The notes under the pieces: model-generated
The model's database searches: none
Seen by the model: only the letters and a program-made list of their open reading frames with translations
Told to the model about the DNA's origin: nothing
Source of the DNA: Altibacter sp.
GTDB lineage: Bacteria > Bacteroidota > Bacteroidia > Flavobacteriales > Flavobacteriaceae
Reading direction: 5' to 3'
Length of the DNA: 60,246 nucleotides
Assembly (NCBI GenBank): GCA_002696485.1
Contig: NZTP01000080.1
Coordinates: forward strand, 1 to 60,246
Position numbers and translations under genes: made by a program
In this document: piece by piece, positions 1 to 11,222 of the stretch
Numbering within the stretch: the first letter of the stretch is position 1
Layout: every line of letters begins with the position of its first letter

Positions 1-1
1 A

Positions 2-925
2 GGTGTTCCTGTGGAAGCCTTTATATTGGGTCAAACGCCAATGTTCTATGTGTCGTCAACGATCATTCTTGTAACAGGATGTATCTTTGCCATGTGGTTG
101 GGTGAGAAGATCACGGACAAAGGGATTGGTAACGGTATCTCTATCCTTATTATGGTCGGTATTATTGCAACCTTGCCATTGTCTTTTGCTCAAGAGTTCG
201 CATCTAGAGTATTGGAGTCGAATGGTGGATTGATCATGATCCTTATTGAATTGGTGATCTGGTTTGTGATTATTCTAGCATCTGTGATGCTAGTAATGGC
301 CGTACGAAAGATCCCGGTACAATACGCCAGAAGAACAGCTAGCGGAGGATACGAAAAGAACATTTTTGGCGCGAGACAATTTATTCCGCTAAAGCTTAAC
401 GCATCAGGGGTAATGCCAATCATCTTCGCACAGGCGATCATGTTTGTACCTTCTGCGGTGGCGAGTCTTTCAGAAAGTGAAACAGCGCAGTCCATTCAGG
501 CTGCCTTTAGTGATATCTTCGGATTGTGGTACAATATCGTATTTGCGGCGTTGATCATTATCTTTACCTATTTCTATACTGCGATTACGGTGCCAACCAA
601 TAAGATGGCAGACGATCTAAAGCGTAGTGGTGGGTTTATTCCGGGGATAAAACCAGGAACAGAAACAGCAGAATTATTGGACCGAATTATGTCACAGATC
701 ACCCTTCCGGGTTCTATCTTCCTAGCGTTGATCGCTATTTTCCCTGCATTTGTAGTGAAGTTGATGGGAATCCAACAAGGCTGGGCATTATTCTACGGTG
801 GTACATCGCTACTTATTATGGTAGGGGTTGCTATCGATACTATGCAACAAATCAATTCGTACTTGTTGAATCGTCACTACGACGGCTTAATGAAGTCCGG
901 TAAAAACAGAAAAGCAGTCGCATAA
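2..925 (+). CDS. secY: Protein translocase subunit SecY, 5' end missing
   Basis: This is the C-terminal roughly 308 residues of the channel subunit of the SecYEG translocon, which passes unfolded proteins through or into the inner membrane. The reading frame is open from base 2, so the gene starts before the window; the GTG at position 11 is an internal valine, not a start. Full-length SecY is about 450 residues, so about a third is missing. The visible part has repeated hydrophobic segments, the cytoplasmic loop with IPVQYARR and a [10 protein letters not shown] loop, and a basic C-terminal tail, all typical of SecY. It sits directly before infA, the usual order at the end of the spc operon. 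Confidence 0.97.
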   Translation, partial: GVPVEAFILGQTPMFYVSSTIILVTGCIFAMWLGEKITDKGIGNGISILIMVGIIATLPLSFAQEFASRVLESNGGLIMILIELVIWFVIILASVMLVMAVRKIPVQYARRTASGGYEKNIFGARQFIPLKLNASGVMPIIFAQAIMFVPSAVASLSESETAQSIQAAFSDIFGLWYNIVFAALIIIFTYFYTAITVPTNKMADDLKRSGGFIPGIKPGTETAELLDRIMSQITLPGSIFLALIAIFPAFVVKLMGIQQGWALFYGGTSLLIMVGVAIDTMQQINSYLLNRHYDGLMKSGKNRKAVA

Positions 926-927
926 TT

Positions 928-1143
928 ATGGCAAAACAACCCGCAATAGAACAAGATGGAACGATTGTAGAAGCATTGTCTAACGCAATGTTTCGTGTGG
1001 AATTGGAAAATGGTCATATAGTAACTGCGCACATTTCGGGTAAGATGCGTATGCACTACATTAAGTTGTTACCCGGAGACAAAGTAAAATTAGAAATGAG
1101 TCCTTATGATTTGACTAAGGCTCGCATAACTTATAGATACTAA
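928..1143 (+). CDS. infA: Translation initiation factor IF-1
   Basis: IF-1 is a 71-residue single OB-fold protein that binds the 30S A site during initiation. The sequence carries the conserved stretches [25 protein letters not shown] and [14 protein letters not shown], and ends in the typical ITYRY. It begins two bases after the secY stop and ends three bases before rpmJ, so it is cotranscribed with both. The length is that of the family. Confidence 0.98.
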   Translation: MAKQPAIEQDGTIVEALSNAMFRVELENGHIVTAHISGKMRMHYIKLLPGDKVKLEMSPYDLTKARITYRY

Positions 1144-1146
1144 GAG

Positions 1147-1263
1147 ATGAAAGTTAGAGCATCCGTTAAGAAAAGAAGTGCCGACTGCAAGATTGTTCGC
1201 AGGAAAGGCAGATTATATGTAATTAATAAAAAGAACCCTAGGTTCAAACAAAGACAAGGATAA
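1147..1263 (+). CDS. rpmJ: 50S ribosomal protein L36
   Basis: A 38-codon gene read directly from the sequence ([20 protein letters not shown] and so on, ending KQRQG). It matches the short zinc-ribbon ribosomal protein L36 in start, size and basic composition. Of the four usual zinc ligands only one cysteine (C14) is obvious and the second pair is replaced, so this looks like the zinc-free (C-minus) type of L36. It lies between infA and rpsM, the standard place, with 2-3 base spacing on both sides. Confidence 0.96.
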   Translation: MKVRASVKKRSADCKIVRRKGRLYVINKKNPRFKQRQG

Positions 1264-1265
1264 TT

Positions 1266-1640
1266 ATGGCAAGAATCGCAGGTGTAGATATCCCGAAACA
1301 AAAAAGGGGTGTAATCGCGTTAACGTATATCTTCGGAATTGGTAAAAGCCGAGCGAAAGATATATTGAACAAAGCCGGAGTTAGTGAAGACAAAAAAGTA
1401 AGCGAATGGAACGATGATGAAATCGGGGCTATTCGTGATGCTGTTGGATTCTTCAAGATCGAAGGTGAATTACGTAGTGAAGTCCAATTAAGCATCAAAC
1501 GCTTAATGGATATTGGTTGTTACAGAGGTATTCGTCACAGAGCGGGTCTCCCATTAAGAGGTCAACGCACTAAGAATAACTCCAGAACAAGAAAAGGAAA
1601 ACGTAAAACAGTTGCTAACAAGAAAAAAGCAACTAAATAA
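1266..1640 (+). CDS. rpsM: 30S ribosomal protein S13
   Basis: S13 lies in the head of the small subunit and contacts the P-site tRNA and the L5 bridge. The 124-residue product starts [15 protein letters not shown] and contains [13 protein letters not shown] (helix-hairpin-helix), the [17 protein letters not shown] core motif, and a lysine-rich tail that reaches toward tRNA. It begins two bases after rpmJ and is followed 11 bases later by rpsK, so this is the start of the alpha operon part. Confidence 0.98.
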   Translation: MARIAGVDIPKQKRGVIALTYIFGIGKSRAKDILNKAGVSEDKKVSEWNDDEIGAIRDAVGFFKIEGELRSEVQLSIKRLMDIGCYRGIRHRAGLPLRGQRTKNNSRTRKGKRKTVANKKKATK

Positions 1641-1651
1641 TCCCTAGAGAT

Positions 1652-2053
1652 ATGGCAAAAACTAGCTCAAAAAGTACAAAAAGTACAAAGAAACGCAAGG
1701 TTAATGTTGAGTCTGTTGGTGAGGCACATTTGAACGCTTCCTTTAACAACATCATTATCTCATTAACGAACAAGAACGGAGACGTGATTGCTTGGTCATC
1801 GGCCGGTAAAATGGGCTTTCGCGGATCCAAGAAGAACACACCGTACGCTGCACAATTAGCAGCCGAAGACGCTTCTGCCGTAGCACATGCTGCAGGTTTG
1901 CGTAAAGTAAAGGTGTATGTGAAGGGTCCGGGTAATGGTAGAGAATCTGCTATTCGTTCCATCCACAATGCAGGAATTGAAGTGACCGAGATTATCGATG
2001 TTACGCCAATGCCGCACAACGGATGTCGTCCTCCAAAAAGAAGAAGAGTATAA
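1652..2053 (+). CDS. rpsK: 30S ribosomal protein S11
   Basis: S11 forms part of the platform of the small subunit. The 133-residue product has a Lys/Ser/Thr-rich N-terminus, followed by the family signatures [33 protein letters not shown] and the C-terminal [18 protein letters not shown], which is almost invariant in bacteria. It is spaced 11 bases from rpsM and 83 bases from rpsD. Confidence 0.98.
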   Translation: MAKTSSKSTKSTKKRKVNVESVGEAHLNASFNNIIISLTNKNGDVIAWSSAGKMGFRGSKKNTPYAAQLAAEDASAVAHAAGLRKVKVYVKGPGNGRESAIRSIHNAGIEVTEIIDVTPMPHNGCRPPKRRRV

Positions 2054-2136
2054 TTATAAATATCAACCAGAAGGAGCAACAAAGCTAGAGGATAGTTAAG
2101 ACCTTAATTTAGTTTTTCCTTCTAAACAATTTTAAC

Positions 2137-2742
2137 ATGGCAAGATATACTGGTCCAAAAACTAAAATAGCCCGTAAATTCGGCGAGGCTATCTTCGGAG
2201 AAGACAAAAGCTTCGAAAAGAGAAATTACCCTCCGGGGCAACACGGTAACAACCGTCGTCGTGGAAAGAAATCTGAATACGCAATCCAATTGGCTGAAAA
2301 GCAAAAGGCCAAATATACCTATGGTATCTTAGAGCGTCAGTTCAGAAATATGTTTAAAAAAGCAACAGCTGCTCAGGGAATTACCGGGGAAGTATTGTTG
2401 CAATTGGCAGAGTCACGTCTTGATAACGTAGTGTTCCGAATGGGGATCGCTCCTAGCCGTCAGGCTGCAAGACAATTGGTGTCTCACCGTCATATCACCG
2501 TAAATGGTGAAAAAGTAAACATTCCTTCGTACCAGTTACAAGCAGGGGATGTCGTTGCTGTAAGAGAGAAGTCAAAATCTCTTGAAGCTATTCAAAATTC
2601 GTTGGCGAACGCAAGTCATGTCTACGAGTGGATCACTTGGAACGGCGAGAAAATGGAGGGAACGTATGTTTCTATTCCTCAGCGTCTTCAGATCCCCGAG
2701 AACATTAACGAGCAGTTCATCGTTGAATTATATTCTAAATAA
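2137..2742 (+). CDS. rpsD: 30S ribosomal protein S4
   Basis: S4 nucleates assembly of the 16S 5' domain and in many bacteria represses its own operon. The 201-residue product has the N-terminal [17 protein letters not shown], the PPGQHG loop, and a C-terminal S4 RNA-binding domain around residues 90-155 ([21 protein letters not shown], then [15 protein letters not shown]). The 83-base leader between rpsK and this gene is longer than elsewhere in the operon; I saw no defined regulatory structure in it. Confidence 0.98.
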   Translation: MARYTGPKTKIARKFGEAIFGEDKSFEKRNYPPGQHGNNRRRGKKSEYAIQLAEKQKAKYTYGILERQFRNMFKKATAAQGITGEVLLQLAESRLDNVVFRMGIAPSRQAARQLVSHRHITVNGEKVNIPSYQLQAGDVVAVREKSKSLEAIQNSLANASHVYEWITWNGEKMEGTYVSIPQRLQIPENINEQFIVELYSK

Positions 2743-2763
2743 TTAAAACACACGAGTCACACT

Positions 2764-3756
2764 ATGGCAGTATTTAGTTTTCAGAAGCCTGATAAAGTTA
2801 TCATGATTAATTCAACCGATTTCGAAGGGAAATTTGAATTTCGTCCTTTGGAACCCGGATACGGATTAACCGTTGGTAACGCATTAAGAAGAGTACTACT
2901 TTCTTCATTGGAAGGATTCGCAATCACTTCGGTACGTATCGAGGGTGTTGATCACGAATTCTCAACGATCGCAGGAGTTGTGGAAGATGTAACCGAGATC
3001 ATCTTGAATTTAAAACAAGTTCGTTTTAAAAGACAAATTGATGAGATCGATAATGAGACCGTTACTATTTCTGTAAGTGGATCTGATCAAGTAGTTGCTG
3101 GAGATTTCCAAAAATTTATTTCAGGATTTCAGGTGTTGAACCCGGAATTGGTGATCTGTAATATGGAAAAGAAGGTGAACCTTAATTTCGAGATCACGAT
3201 CGAAAAAGGAAGAGGATACGTTCCTGCCGAAGAGAACAAGAAAGCAAACGCTCCTCTTGGAACCATCTTTACAGATTCTATCTACACGCCTATTAAAAAT
3301 GTGAAATACAGCATTGAGAATTTCCGTGTAGAGCAGAAGACCGACTACGAAAAGTTAGTTTTCGAGATCGTTACAGACGGTTCTATTCATCCTAAGGATG
3401 CGTTGACCGAAGCGGCCAAGACCTTGATCCATCACTTTATGTTATTTAGTGATGAGCGAATTACGCTTGAAGCTGATGAGATCGCACAAACGGAAACCTA
3501 CGATGAGGAATCATTGCACATGCGACAATTGCTTAAAACAAAGTTAGTTGATATGGACCTTTCGGTACGTGCACTTAACTGTTTGAAAGCGGCTGAAGTG
3601 GATACACTTGGAGACCTTGTTTCGTACAATAAGAACGATCTGATGAAATTCAGAAACTTCGGAAAGAAATCATTAACCGAACTTGAAGAGTTGGTAAATG
3701 TGAAAGGACTAAACTTCGGGATGGATCTTTCAAAATATAAATTAGATAAAGATTAA
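2764..3756 (+). CDS. rpoA: DNA-directed RNA polymerase subunit alpha
   Basis: The alpha subunit dimerises to scaffold RNA polymerase assembly and contacts activators and upstream DNA. The 330-residue product has the N-terminal dimerisation domain (about residues 1-240; [21 protein letters not shown] is the classic motif) and the alpha-CTD (about 255-330; [20 protein letters not shown] and [16 protein letters not shown], with helix-hairpin-helix character). Length and domain order are normal. It is flanked by rpsD and rplQ as in most bacteria. Confidence 0.98.
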   Translation: MAVFSFQKPDKVIMINSTDFEGKFEFRPLEPGYGLTVGNALRRVLLSSLEGFAITSVRIEGVDHEFSTIAGVVEDVTEIILNLKQVRFKRQIDEIDNETVTISVSGSDQVVAGDFQKFISGFQVLNPELVICNMEKKVNLNFEITIEKGRGYVPAEENKKANAPLGTIFTDSIYTPIKNVKYSIENFRVEQKTDYEKLVFEIVTDGSIHPKDALTEAAKTLIHHFMLFSDERITLEADEIAQTETYDEESLHMRQLLKTKLVDMDLSVRALNCLKAAEVDTLGDLVSYNKNDLMKFRNFGKKSLTELEELVNVKGLNFGMDLSKYKLDKD

Positions 3757-3816
3757 TACGTCATATTTTGCTCCTCAAAGCGGGTTGTAGCAAGATGATG
3801 ATTAAAAAACAATGTC

Positions 3817-4302
3817 ATGAGACACGGAAAAAAGACAAATCACTTAGGTAGAAAAACAGCGCATAGAAAGTCTATGTTGGCGAATATGGCCTGTTCCCTA
3901 ATTGAGCACAAGCGAATCAACACAACGGTTGCAAAGGCAAAAGCATTGAAGCAGTTTGTAGAACCTGTAATTACGAAATCTAAAGAAGATACCACGCATA
4001 ACCGTCGTATCGTGATGGCAAAACTCCGTCAAAAGGATGCCGTTACCGAATTGTTTAGAGACGTGGCAGTTAAAGTTGGCGATCGTCCGGGAGGATACAC
4101 CCGAATTATTAAATTGGGAAATCGATTGGGAGATAATGCAGACATGGCGATGATCGAGCTAGTAGATTACAATGAGTTGTATAACGCAGGAAAAGCTAAG
4201 AAAACGAAGTCTACACGTCGTAGTCGTCGAGGCGGTAGCTCTAAAGCCGCTGCAACAGCTCCGGCTGCGAAGGCAACTGAAGCTAAAAAAGAGGAAGAAT
4301 AA
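3817..4302 (+). CDS. rplQ: 50S ribosomal protein L17
   Basis: L17 sits near the polypeptide exit tunnel. The core is about residues 1-125 ([20 protein letters not shown], then [16 protein letters not shown]). The product is 161 residues; after the core there is a low-complexity Lys/Ala/Arg/Ser tail ([20 protein letters not shown]), which is usual in Bacteroidota and absent from the 127-residue E. coli protein. A strong hairpin terminator follows, marking the end of the ribosomal operon. Confidence 0.97.
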   Translation: MRHGKKTNHLGRKTAHRKSMLANMACSLIEHKRINTTVAKAKALKQFVEPVITKSKEDTTHNRRIVMAKLRQKDAVTELFRDVAVKVGDRPGGYTRIIKLGNRLGDNADMAMIELVDYNELYNAGKAKKTKSTRRSRRGGSSKAAATAPAAKATEAKKEEE

Positions 4303-4325
4303 ATGAAGCCTCCTTCATAAAATTC

Positions 4326-4361
4326 AAAAGGGATAAACTTTCAAGGTTTGTCCCTTTTTTT
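4326..4361 (+). terminator. Rho-independent terminator after rplQ
   Basis: A 13-base arm (4326-4338) pairs with 4346-4358 (one G-T wobble) around a seven-base loop, and the second arm runs into a T tract ending at 4361. It ends the spc/alpha ribosomal operon. Confidence 0.88.
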
Positions 4362-4393
4362 ATGCCTGCATTGTACAGGTTTATCTTTTAAAG

Positions 4394-4401
4394 TATTTTT
4401 G
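4394..4401 (+). promoter_or_regulatory. Bacteroidetes -7 promoter element for carA-eno
   Basis: TATTTTTG matches the TAnnTTTG element of the Bacteroidetes primary sigma factor. A TTG at 4371-4373 lies 20 bases upstream, a fitting -33 element. It lies just after the rplQ terminator and 17 bases before the carA start. Confidence 0.65.
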
Positions 4402-4418
4402 CAAAACATTTTTAAGGT

Positions 4419-6823
<2,405 letters not shown>

Positions 6824-6989
6824 ATACGGACTCCTTCCTATTGTAAGGAAAGGAAAGCTTTCAGAAATTATTCTGACACAACACTTATTTAAGGTTTTTT
6901 TAACCTAACAAGTGTTAGTAGTTGTTAAAAATTCGTTCAATATTTTGTAATTTTACAATTCCGAATTTTTATAAAATCAAATTAAGTAT

Positions 6990-8276
6990 ATGTCAAAAAC
7001 TGCCATCCTCGAGATCGACGGAAAAAAGTATGAATTTCCAATTGTTGAAGGTACCGAGAACGAACTCGCTATAGATATAAAATCACTTCGTGGGGACACG
7101 AACGGGATTACAACATTGGATCCCGGATATAAAAATACCGGCTCCTGTGAAAGTGCCATTACGTTTCTTAACGGGGAGGAAGGAATCCTTCGTTATAGAG
7201 GGTATTCTATTGAAGAATTGGCAGAAAAGGCTGATTTCTTGGAAGTGGCCTATTTACTAATTTTCGGAGAATTACCCACTAAGTCTCAATTAGAGAAATT
7301 TCATAATGATATTAAAGCGCAATCCCATGTGGATGAAGATGTAAAGAAGATCATCGATGGGTTTCCAAAATCAGCCCATCCCATGGGCGTGTTGTCTTCG
7401 CTTACTTCGGCATTGGTAGCATTCAACCCTTCTTCCGTAAACGTAGATAGCGAAGAAGAAATGTACAATGCCATAGTTCGTATCCTAGCGAAATTTCCGG
7501 TATTGACAGCTTGGGCCTACAGAAAGCGTGTTGGCCTGCCTTTGGATTACGGTGATGATAATCTAGGCTACGTTGAGAACTTCCTTAAAATGATGTTCAA
7601 AAAACCAAGTGGTGAGTATGTTTCAAATAAAGTAGTAGTAGAATCTTTAGATAAACTGCTAATTCTTCATGCAGACCACGAACAGAACTGTTCTACTTCT
7701 ACGGTACGTATGGTGGGATCTTCGCATGCAGGACTTTTCGTATCAATTTCGGCAGGTATCGCTGCTTTGTGGGGACCACTTCACGGAGGTGCCAATCAAG
7801 CTGTGATCGAAATGTTGGAAGCCATCAAGGAAGATGGTGGAGATACTAAGAAATTCATGGCCAAGGCTAAAGACAAGGACGATCCTTTCCGTCTTATGGG
7901 CTTCGGACACCGTGTATATAAGAATTTTGATCCGCGTGCGAAAATTATAAAAAGATCTGCAGACAATGTCTTGGACGCATTGGGGATCGAGGATCCGGTC
8001 TTGGATATTGCTAAAGGATTAGAAAGAGAAGCATTGGAAGACTCTTACTTTGTGGATCGTAAGTTGTACCCCAACGTCGATTTCTATTCAGGGATCATCT
8101 ACCGTGCATTAGGTATTCCTGTAGAGATGTTCACGCCTATGTTCGCTTTAGGGCGATTACCCGGCTGGATTGCTCAATGGAGAGAGATGAGACTCCGTAA
8201 AGAACCTATTGGGCGCCCTCGACAAGTGTATATAGGAGAAAAACTAAGATCTTTTAAAGACATTAGCAACCGCTAA
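6990..8276 (+). CDS. gltA: Citrate synthase
   Basis: Citrate synthase condenses oxaloacetate and acetyl-CoA at the entry of the TCA cycle. The 428-residue product is the hexameric, NADH-sensitive type I length. It contains LHADHEQNCSTSTVRMVGS, GPLHGGANQAV with a catalytic histidine, GFGHRVYKNFDPRA with the catalytic aspartate region, and the C-terminal MFALGRLPGWIAQW and GRPRQVYIG. An N-terminal beta-rich segment (residues 1-45) is typical of this type. A hairpin terminator follows. Confidence 0.98.
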   Translation: MSKTAILEIDGKKYEFPIVEGTENELAIDIKSLRGDTNGITTLDPGYKNTGSCESAITFLNGEEGILRYRGYSIEELAEKADFLEVAYLLIFGELPTKSQLEKFHNDIKAQSHVDEDVKKIIDGFPKSAHPMGVLSSLTSALVAFNPSSVNVDSEEEMYNAIVRILAKFPVLTAWAYRKRVGLPLDYGDDNLGYVENFLKMMFKKPSGEYVSNKVVVESLDKLLILHADHEQNCSTSTVRMVGSSHAGLFVSISAGIAALWGPLHGGANQAVIEMLEAIKEDGGDTKKFMAKAKDKDDPFRLMGFGHRVYKNFDPRAKIIKRSADNVLDALGIEDPVLDIAKGLEREALEDSYFVDRKLYPNVDFYSGIIYRALGIPVEMFTPMFALGRLPGWIAQWREMRLRKEPIGRPRQVYIGEKLRSFKDISNR

Positions 8277-8300
8277 GACCCTTTGTAATATTATTTTGGA

Positions 8301-8330
8301 ACCATCCGGTAGCAGCGGATGGTTTTTTTT
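8301..8330 (+). terminator. Rho-independent terminator after gltA
   Basis: A perfect 8-base stem (8301-8308 with 8316-8323) and seven-base loop are followed by an unbroken T run to 8330. An ATG inside the stem (8319) is in frame with the next gene but cannot be its natural start. Confidence 0.92.
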
Positions 8331-8342
8331 ATATTTACCATT

Positions 8343-9263
8343 ATGATTCACTTACATATTACAGACGAAATCTCGAGACTTAGAGCTGTTGTTCTGGGAA
8401 GAGCAGACAGTAATGGACCTGTGCCTAAATTGGAAGATGCGTACGATCCTAAATCGGCAGAGCATATCGCAGCAGGTACCTATCCGAAAGATGAGGACAT
8501 GGTAAAGGAAATGGATGCTGTGGCAAAGGTTTTTGAAAAGTATGATGTAAAGGTCTACCGTCCTGATAAAATAGTAGATTACAATCAAATATTCTCACGT
8601 GATATTGCTTTTGTCATCGACGATAAGTTCATTAAGGCGAACATCTTGGAAGACCGATCTCGTGAGATCGACGCCCTTCACCACGTGATCGAACAGATCG
8701 ACGCATCGAAGATCATTGAGTTTCCAGAAGATGCCCATATAGAGGGTGGCGATGTGATGCCTTGGGGCGATTATATTTTTGTAGGTACCTATTATGGGGA
8801 CGATTACTCACAGTATATAACGGCTCGAACCAATATGAAAGCCGTCAGACATCTTCAAACGTTGTTTCCGCATAAAAAGGTAAAATCATTCAATCTCCGA
8901 AAATCGAATACTGTGGCAAAGGACAACGCCCTGCACTTGGACTGTTGTTTTCAACCATTGGGGAAAGGTAAATGCATCATCCATAAAGAAGGATTTTTAG
9001 AAAACGATGAATATGAATGGTTGCTGGATTTCTTCGGAAAAGAAAACTGCTTTCATATTACCAAAGAGGAGATGTATGAAATGAACAGCAACGTTTTCTC
9101 TATAAGCCCAGAAGTAATTATTTCTGAAAAGAATTTCAGCCGCCTCAATAGCTGGTTGCGTTCTCAAGGTTTTACCGTGGAGGAGGTTCCATACGCCGAA
9201 ATATCGAAACAGGAAGGTTTGCTACGCTGTACAACCATGCCTCTAGTTCGCGACCCTCGTTAG
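8343..9263 (+). CDS. Dimethylarginine dimethylaminohydrolase-like amidinotransferase-fold hydrolase
   Basis: A 306-residue member of the guanidino-modifying enzyme (amidinotransferase/arginine deiminase/DDAH) superfamily. Visible catalytic elements are the acidic pair in HIEGGDVM (E134, D137), the histidine in NALHLDCCF (H198) and the cysteine near the C-terminus in LLRCTTMP (C296). These are the Cys-His-Glu triad of enzymes that cleave or transfer a guanidino group. The substrate is unknown: arginine, methylated arginine or another guanidino compound are all possible. I start at ATG 8343 because the earlier in-frame ATG (8319) lies in the gltA terminator. An outer-membrane protein gene and a second family member (10262) follow. 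Confidence 0.85.
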   Translation: MIHLHITDEISRLRAVVLGRADSNGPVPKLEDAYDPKSAEHIAAGTYPKDEDMVKEMDAVAKVFEKYDVKVYRPDKIVDYNQIFSRDIAFVIDDKFIKANILEDRSREIDALHHVIEQIDASKIIEFPEDAHIEGGDVMPWGDYIFVGTYYGDDYSQYITARTNMKAVRHLQTLFPHKKVKSFNLRKSNTVAKDNALHLDCCFQPLGKGKCIIHKEGFLENDEYEWLLDFFGKENCFHITKEEMYEMNSNVFSISPEVIISEKNFSRLNSWLRSQGFTVEEVPYAEISKQEGLLRCTTMPLVRDPR

Positions 9264-9300
9264 TTTGTAACTATCTTTTCGACCTAGCTTAAAAAAGGGT

Positions 9301-10119
9301 ATGAAAAAAGGAATCGGACTTTGCATCGCTTTATTATTAACTTTCACAGTCATTGCACAAGGTAGCATTGATGGTTTTTACCGTGGAAAAGGAAATGCAA
9401 CCTTCGTTCTGGGAGGAGGTTATAAAAAAGGTAACGCCTACTTTGCGGGCAATGACAAGCTTGATATTGGCAGAGAAGAATTCTATGTGAGTCTTTTTGG
9501 TTCCTACGGAATAACAAATATCTTCGACGTACAAGTATCGGTGCCATACACTGAAATTGGCCCTAATAAAGCATTTCAGGATATCAGATTCTTTGCCAAA
9601 TATAGGTTCTATGAACAGCAAAAGAACTCTGCTTCTTTTCAGTTGAGCACTGCCTTGGGATTTTCAACTCCACTTTCAAACTATACCATTGGCGGTCTTA
9701 ATGATATAGGCCAACAAGCTACTTCGTTAGAACCAATAATTATGGGACATTACCAGTTAGACACCGGTTGGTTTGTAACACTGCAAACGGGCTATGCGTT
9801 TAAATTTGACGAGGTTCCCGATGCGTTGCCTACTACATTGAAGCTGGGTAGAGCACTGCAAACGTGGTACTTCGATGGATACTACGAATCACAATATTCT
9901 TTTGGGGGCATTGATTATAGAGGGACGCCGCGACCACAGAATTTTAAGGAATTTGCGGTGGATTATCATAAGATCGGCGGAACAATATTTAAACCCCTTT
10001 TTAAGAATTTTGGGATCTACGGTAGTGTTTCTTACGTGTTCGCCGGGAGAAATATCTTTCAAGGGCCCGGCTACGGATTGGGGTTGGTGTATGATCTCAA
10101 AAAGAATAATGCTGAATAA
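9301..10119 (+). CDS. Predicted outer-membrane beta-barrel protein
   Basis: A 272-residue protein with a clear signal peptide (basic start, hydrophobic core, cleavage after about AQG at residue 20). It has many alternating aromatic strands such as FYVSLFGSYG, FFAKYRFYEQQ and GIYGSVSYVFAGRN, as in small transporter or porin-like barrels. No family motif was recognised. It lies 37 bases after a guanidino-hydrolase gene on the same strand, so cotranscription is likely, and a second such hydrolase gene (ctlX) follows 142 bases on behind its own promoter. A role in the outer-membrane passage of a related compound is possible but unproven. Confidence 0.75.
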   Translation: MKKGIGLCIALLLTFTVIAQGSIDGFYRGKGNATFVLGGGYKKGNAYFAGNDKLDIGREEFYVSLFGSYGITNIFDVQVSVPYTEIGPNKAFQDIRFFAKYRFYEQQKNSASFQLSTALGFSTPLSNYTIGGLNDIGQQATSLEPIIMGHYQLDTGWFVTLQTGYAFKFDEVPDALPTTLKLGRALQTWYFDGYYESQYSFGGIDYRGTPRPQNFKEFAVDYHKIGGTIFKPLFKNFGIYGSVSYVFAGRNIFQGPGYGLGLVYDLKKNNAE

Positions 10120-10243
10120 AAATGAGATGTTACGCAGTAGAACACTAATGTACGTATACGGAATCGAAATAGTGTAAAACTTGCAAGGAAAATATTTGAG
10201 AATTATGTTATGATTTACCACCGATTCCGACTAGAAAAACACG

Positions 10244-10251
10244 TAAATTTG
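10244..10251 (+). promoter_or_regulatory. -7 promoter element for ctlX
   Basis: TAAATTTG followed by CAC matches the TAnnTTTG box. It ends 10 bases before the TTG start of ctlX, so the transcript would have a leader of only a few bases. No convincing -33 TTG was identified. Confidence 0.6.
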
Positions 10252-10261
10252 CACCTTAAAA

Positions 10262-11209
10262 TTGAAACATTTGGCACAGCAGATCACCAATACCATTTTA
10301 ATGATTCGCCCCGTGGCATTCCGTATGAATGAGGAGACCGCGGTCAATAATTATTTTCAGGAAGATATCGACCTGAAGAACAGCGAGATCAATACCAAGG
10401 CTCAAGCCGAATTTGATGCCTTTGTTGCAAAACTGCGTGCGGTAGGGGTTCGAGTGATTGTTGAGCACGATGACCTTAAAATGGATACACCGGACTCCAT
10501 ATTTCCAAACAATTGGGTAAGTTTTCATGAGAATGGTGTAGTGGCTTTGTATCCTATGTTTGCAGTGAACCGGCGGCGAGAAAGACGCGAAGAGGTCATG
10601 GATCGTTTGGAAAGTGAAGGTTTTGTCATTGATGCGTATATGGACTACACCAGTGCCGAAGAAGAGGAACTTTTTCTGGAAGGTACAGGCAGTCTTCTAC
10701 TAGACCGCGTGCATAAAAAAGCATATTGTGCTTTATCGCCAAGAGCCGATGAAGAGCTACTGATAGAATTTTGTGAGGATTTTGATTATTTTCCGGTGGT
10801 TTTCACGGCAAATCAAACTGTGGACGGACAGCGCATGCCTATCTATCATACCAATGTGATGATGGCCCTTGGTGAAAATTTTGCGATTATTTGTTTGGAC
10901 ACTATTGATGATAAAGCTGAGAAAAAGAATGTTGTTCACCATCTGCAAGAGGACGGAAAAGAGATCATCGCCATTACCGAAGCTCAAATGCATCGCTTCG
11001 CAGGAAACATGCTTCAGGTGCGAGGTGCAAACGACTCAAAATATTTAGTTATGAGCAAGGCTGCACACGATAGTCTCACTCCCAATCAAATTCAAGCGAT
11101 CGAGCAATATTGTGAGATATTGAGTAGTGATCTTGAAACTATAGAAACGTGTGGTGGTGGTAGTGCGCGGTGTATGATGGCCGAAGTCTTTCTTCCGGAA
11201 GCGAAATAA
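10262..11209 (+). CDS. ctlX: Citrulline utilization hydrolase CtlX family protein
   Basis: A 315-residue amidinotransferase-fold hydrolase resembling the CtlX family, which is linked to use of citrulline in Francisella and is common in Bacteroidota. Visible elements are TILMIRPVAFRMNEETAVNN at the N-terminus, DSIFPNNW (78-85), E140 in LEGTGSLLLDR, H196 in YHTNVMM, and the nucleophile C304 in GGGSARCMMAE. The start is TTG at 10262: the frame has a stop at 10244 and the next ATG (10301) would remove the conserved N-terminus. The stop lies 13 bases from the convergent SDR gene. The exact substrate is inferred from family only. Confidence 0.85.
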   Translation: MKHLAQQITNTILMIRPVAFRMNEETAVNNYFQEDIDLKNSEINTKAQAEFDAFVAKLRAVGVRVIVEHDDLKMDTPDSIFPNNWVSFHENGVVALYPMFAVNRRRERREEVMDRLESEGFVIDAYMDYTSAEEEELFLEGTGSLLLDRVHKKAYCALSPRADEELLIEFCEDFDYFPVVFTANQTVDGQRMPIYHTNVMMALGENFAIICLDTIDDKAEKKNVVHHLQEDGKEIIAITEAQMHRFAGNMLQVRGANDSKYLVMSKAAHDSLTPNQIQAIEQYCEILSSDLETIETCGGGSARCMMAEVFLPEAK

Positions 11210-11222
11210 GAAATCCCGTTGC

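Noticed and set aside
11-13. GTG at 11 as the secY start
   Set aside because: The frame is open to base 2 and the protein lacks the first third of SecY, so the GTG is an internal valine.
6853-6906. Small inverted repeats after eno (6861-6876, 6892-6906)
   Set aside because: Stems are 5-6 bases and lack a T tract after them, so I could not call a terminator.
8319-8342. Upstream start of the DDAH-like gene
   Set aside because: The ATG at 8319 lies in the stem of the gltA terminator; the ATG at 8343 starts the conserved sequence.
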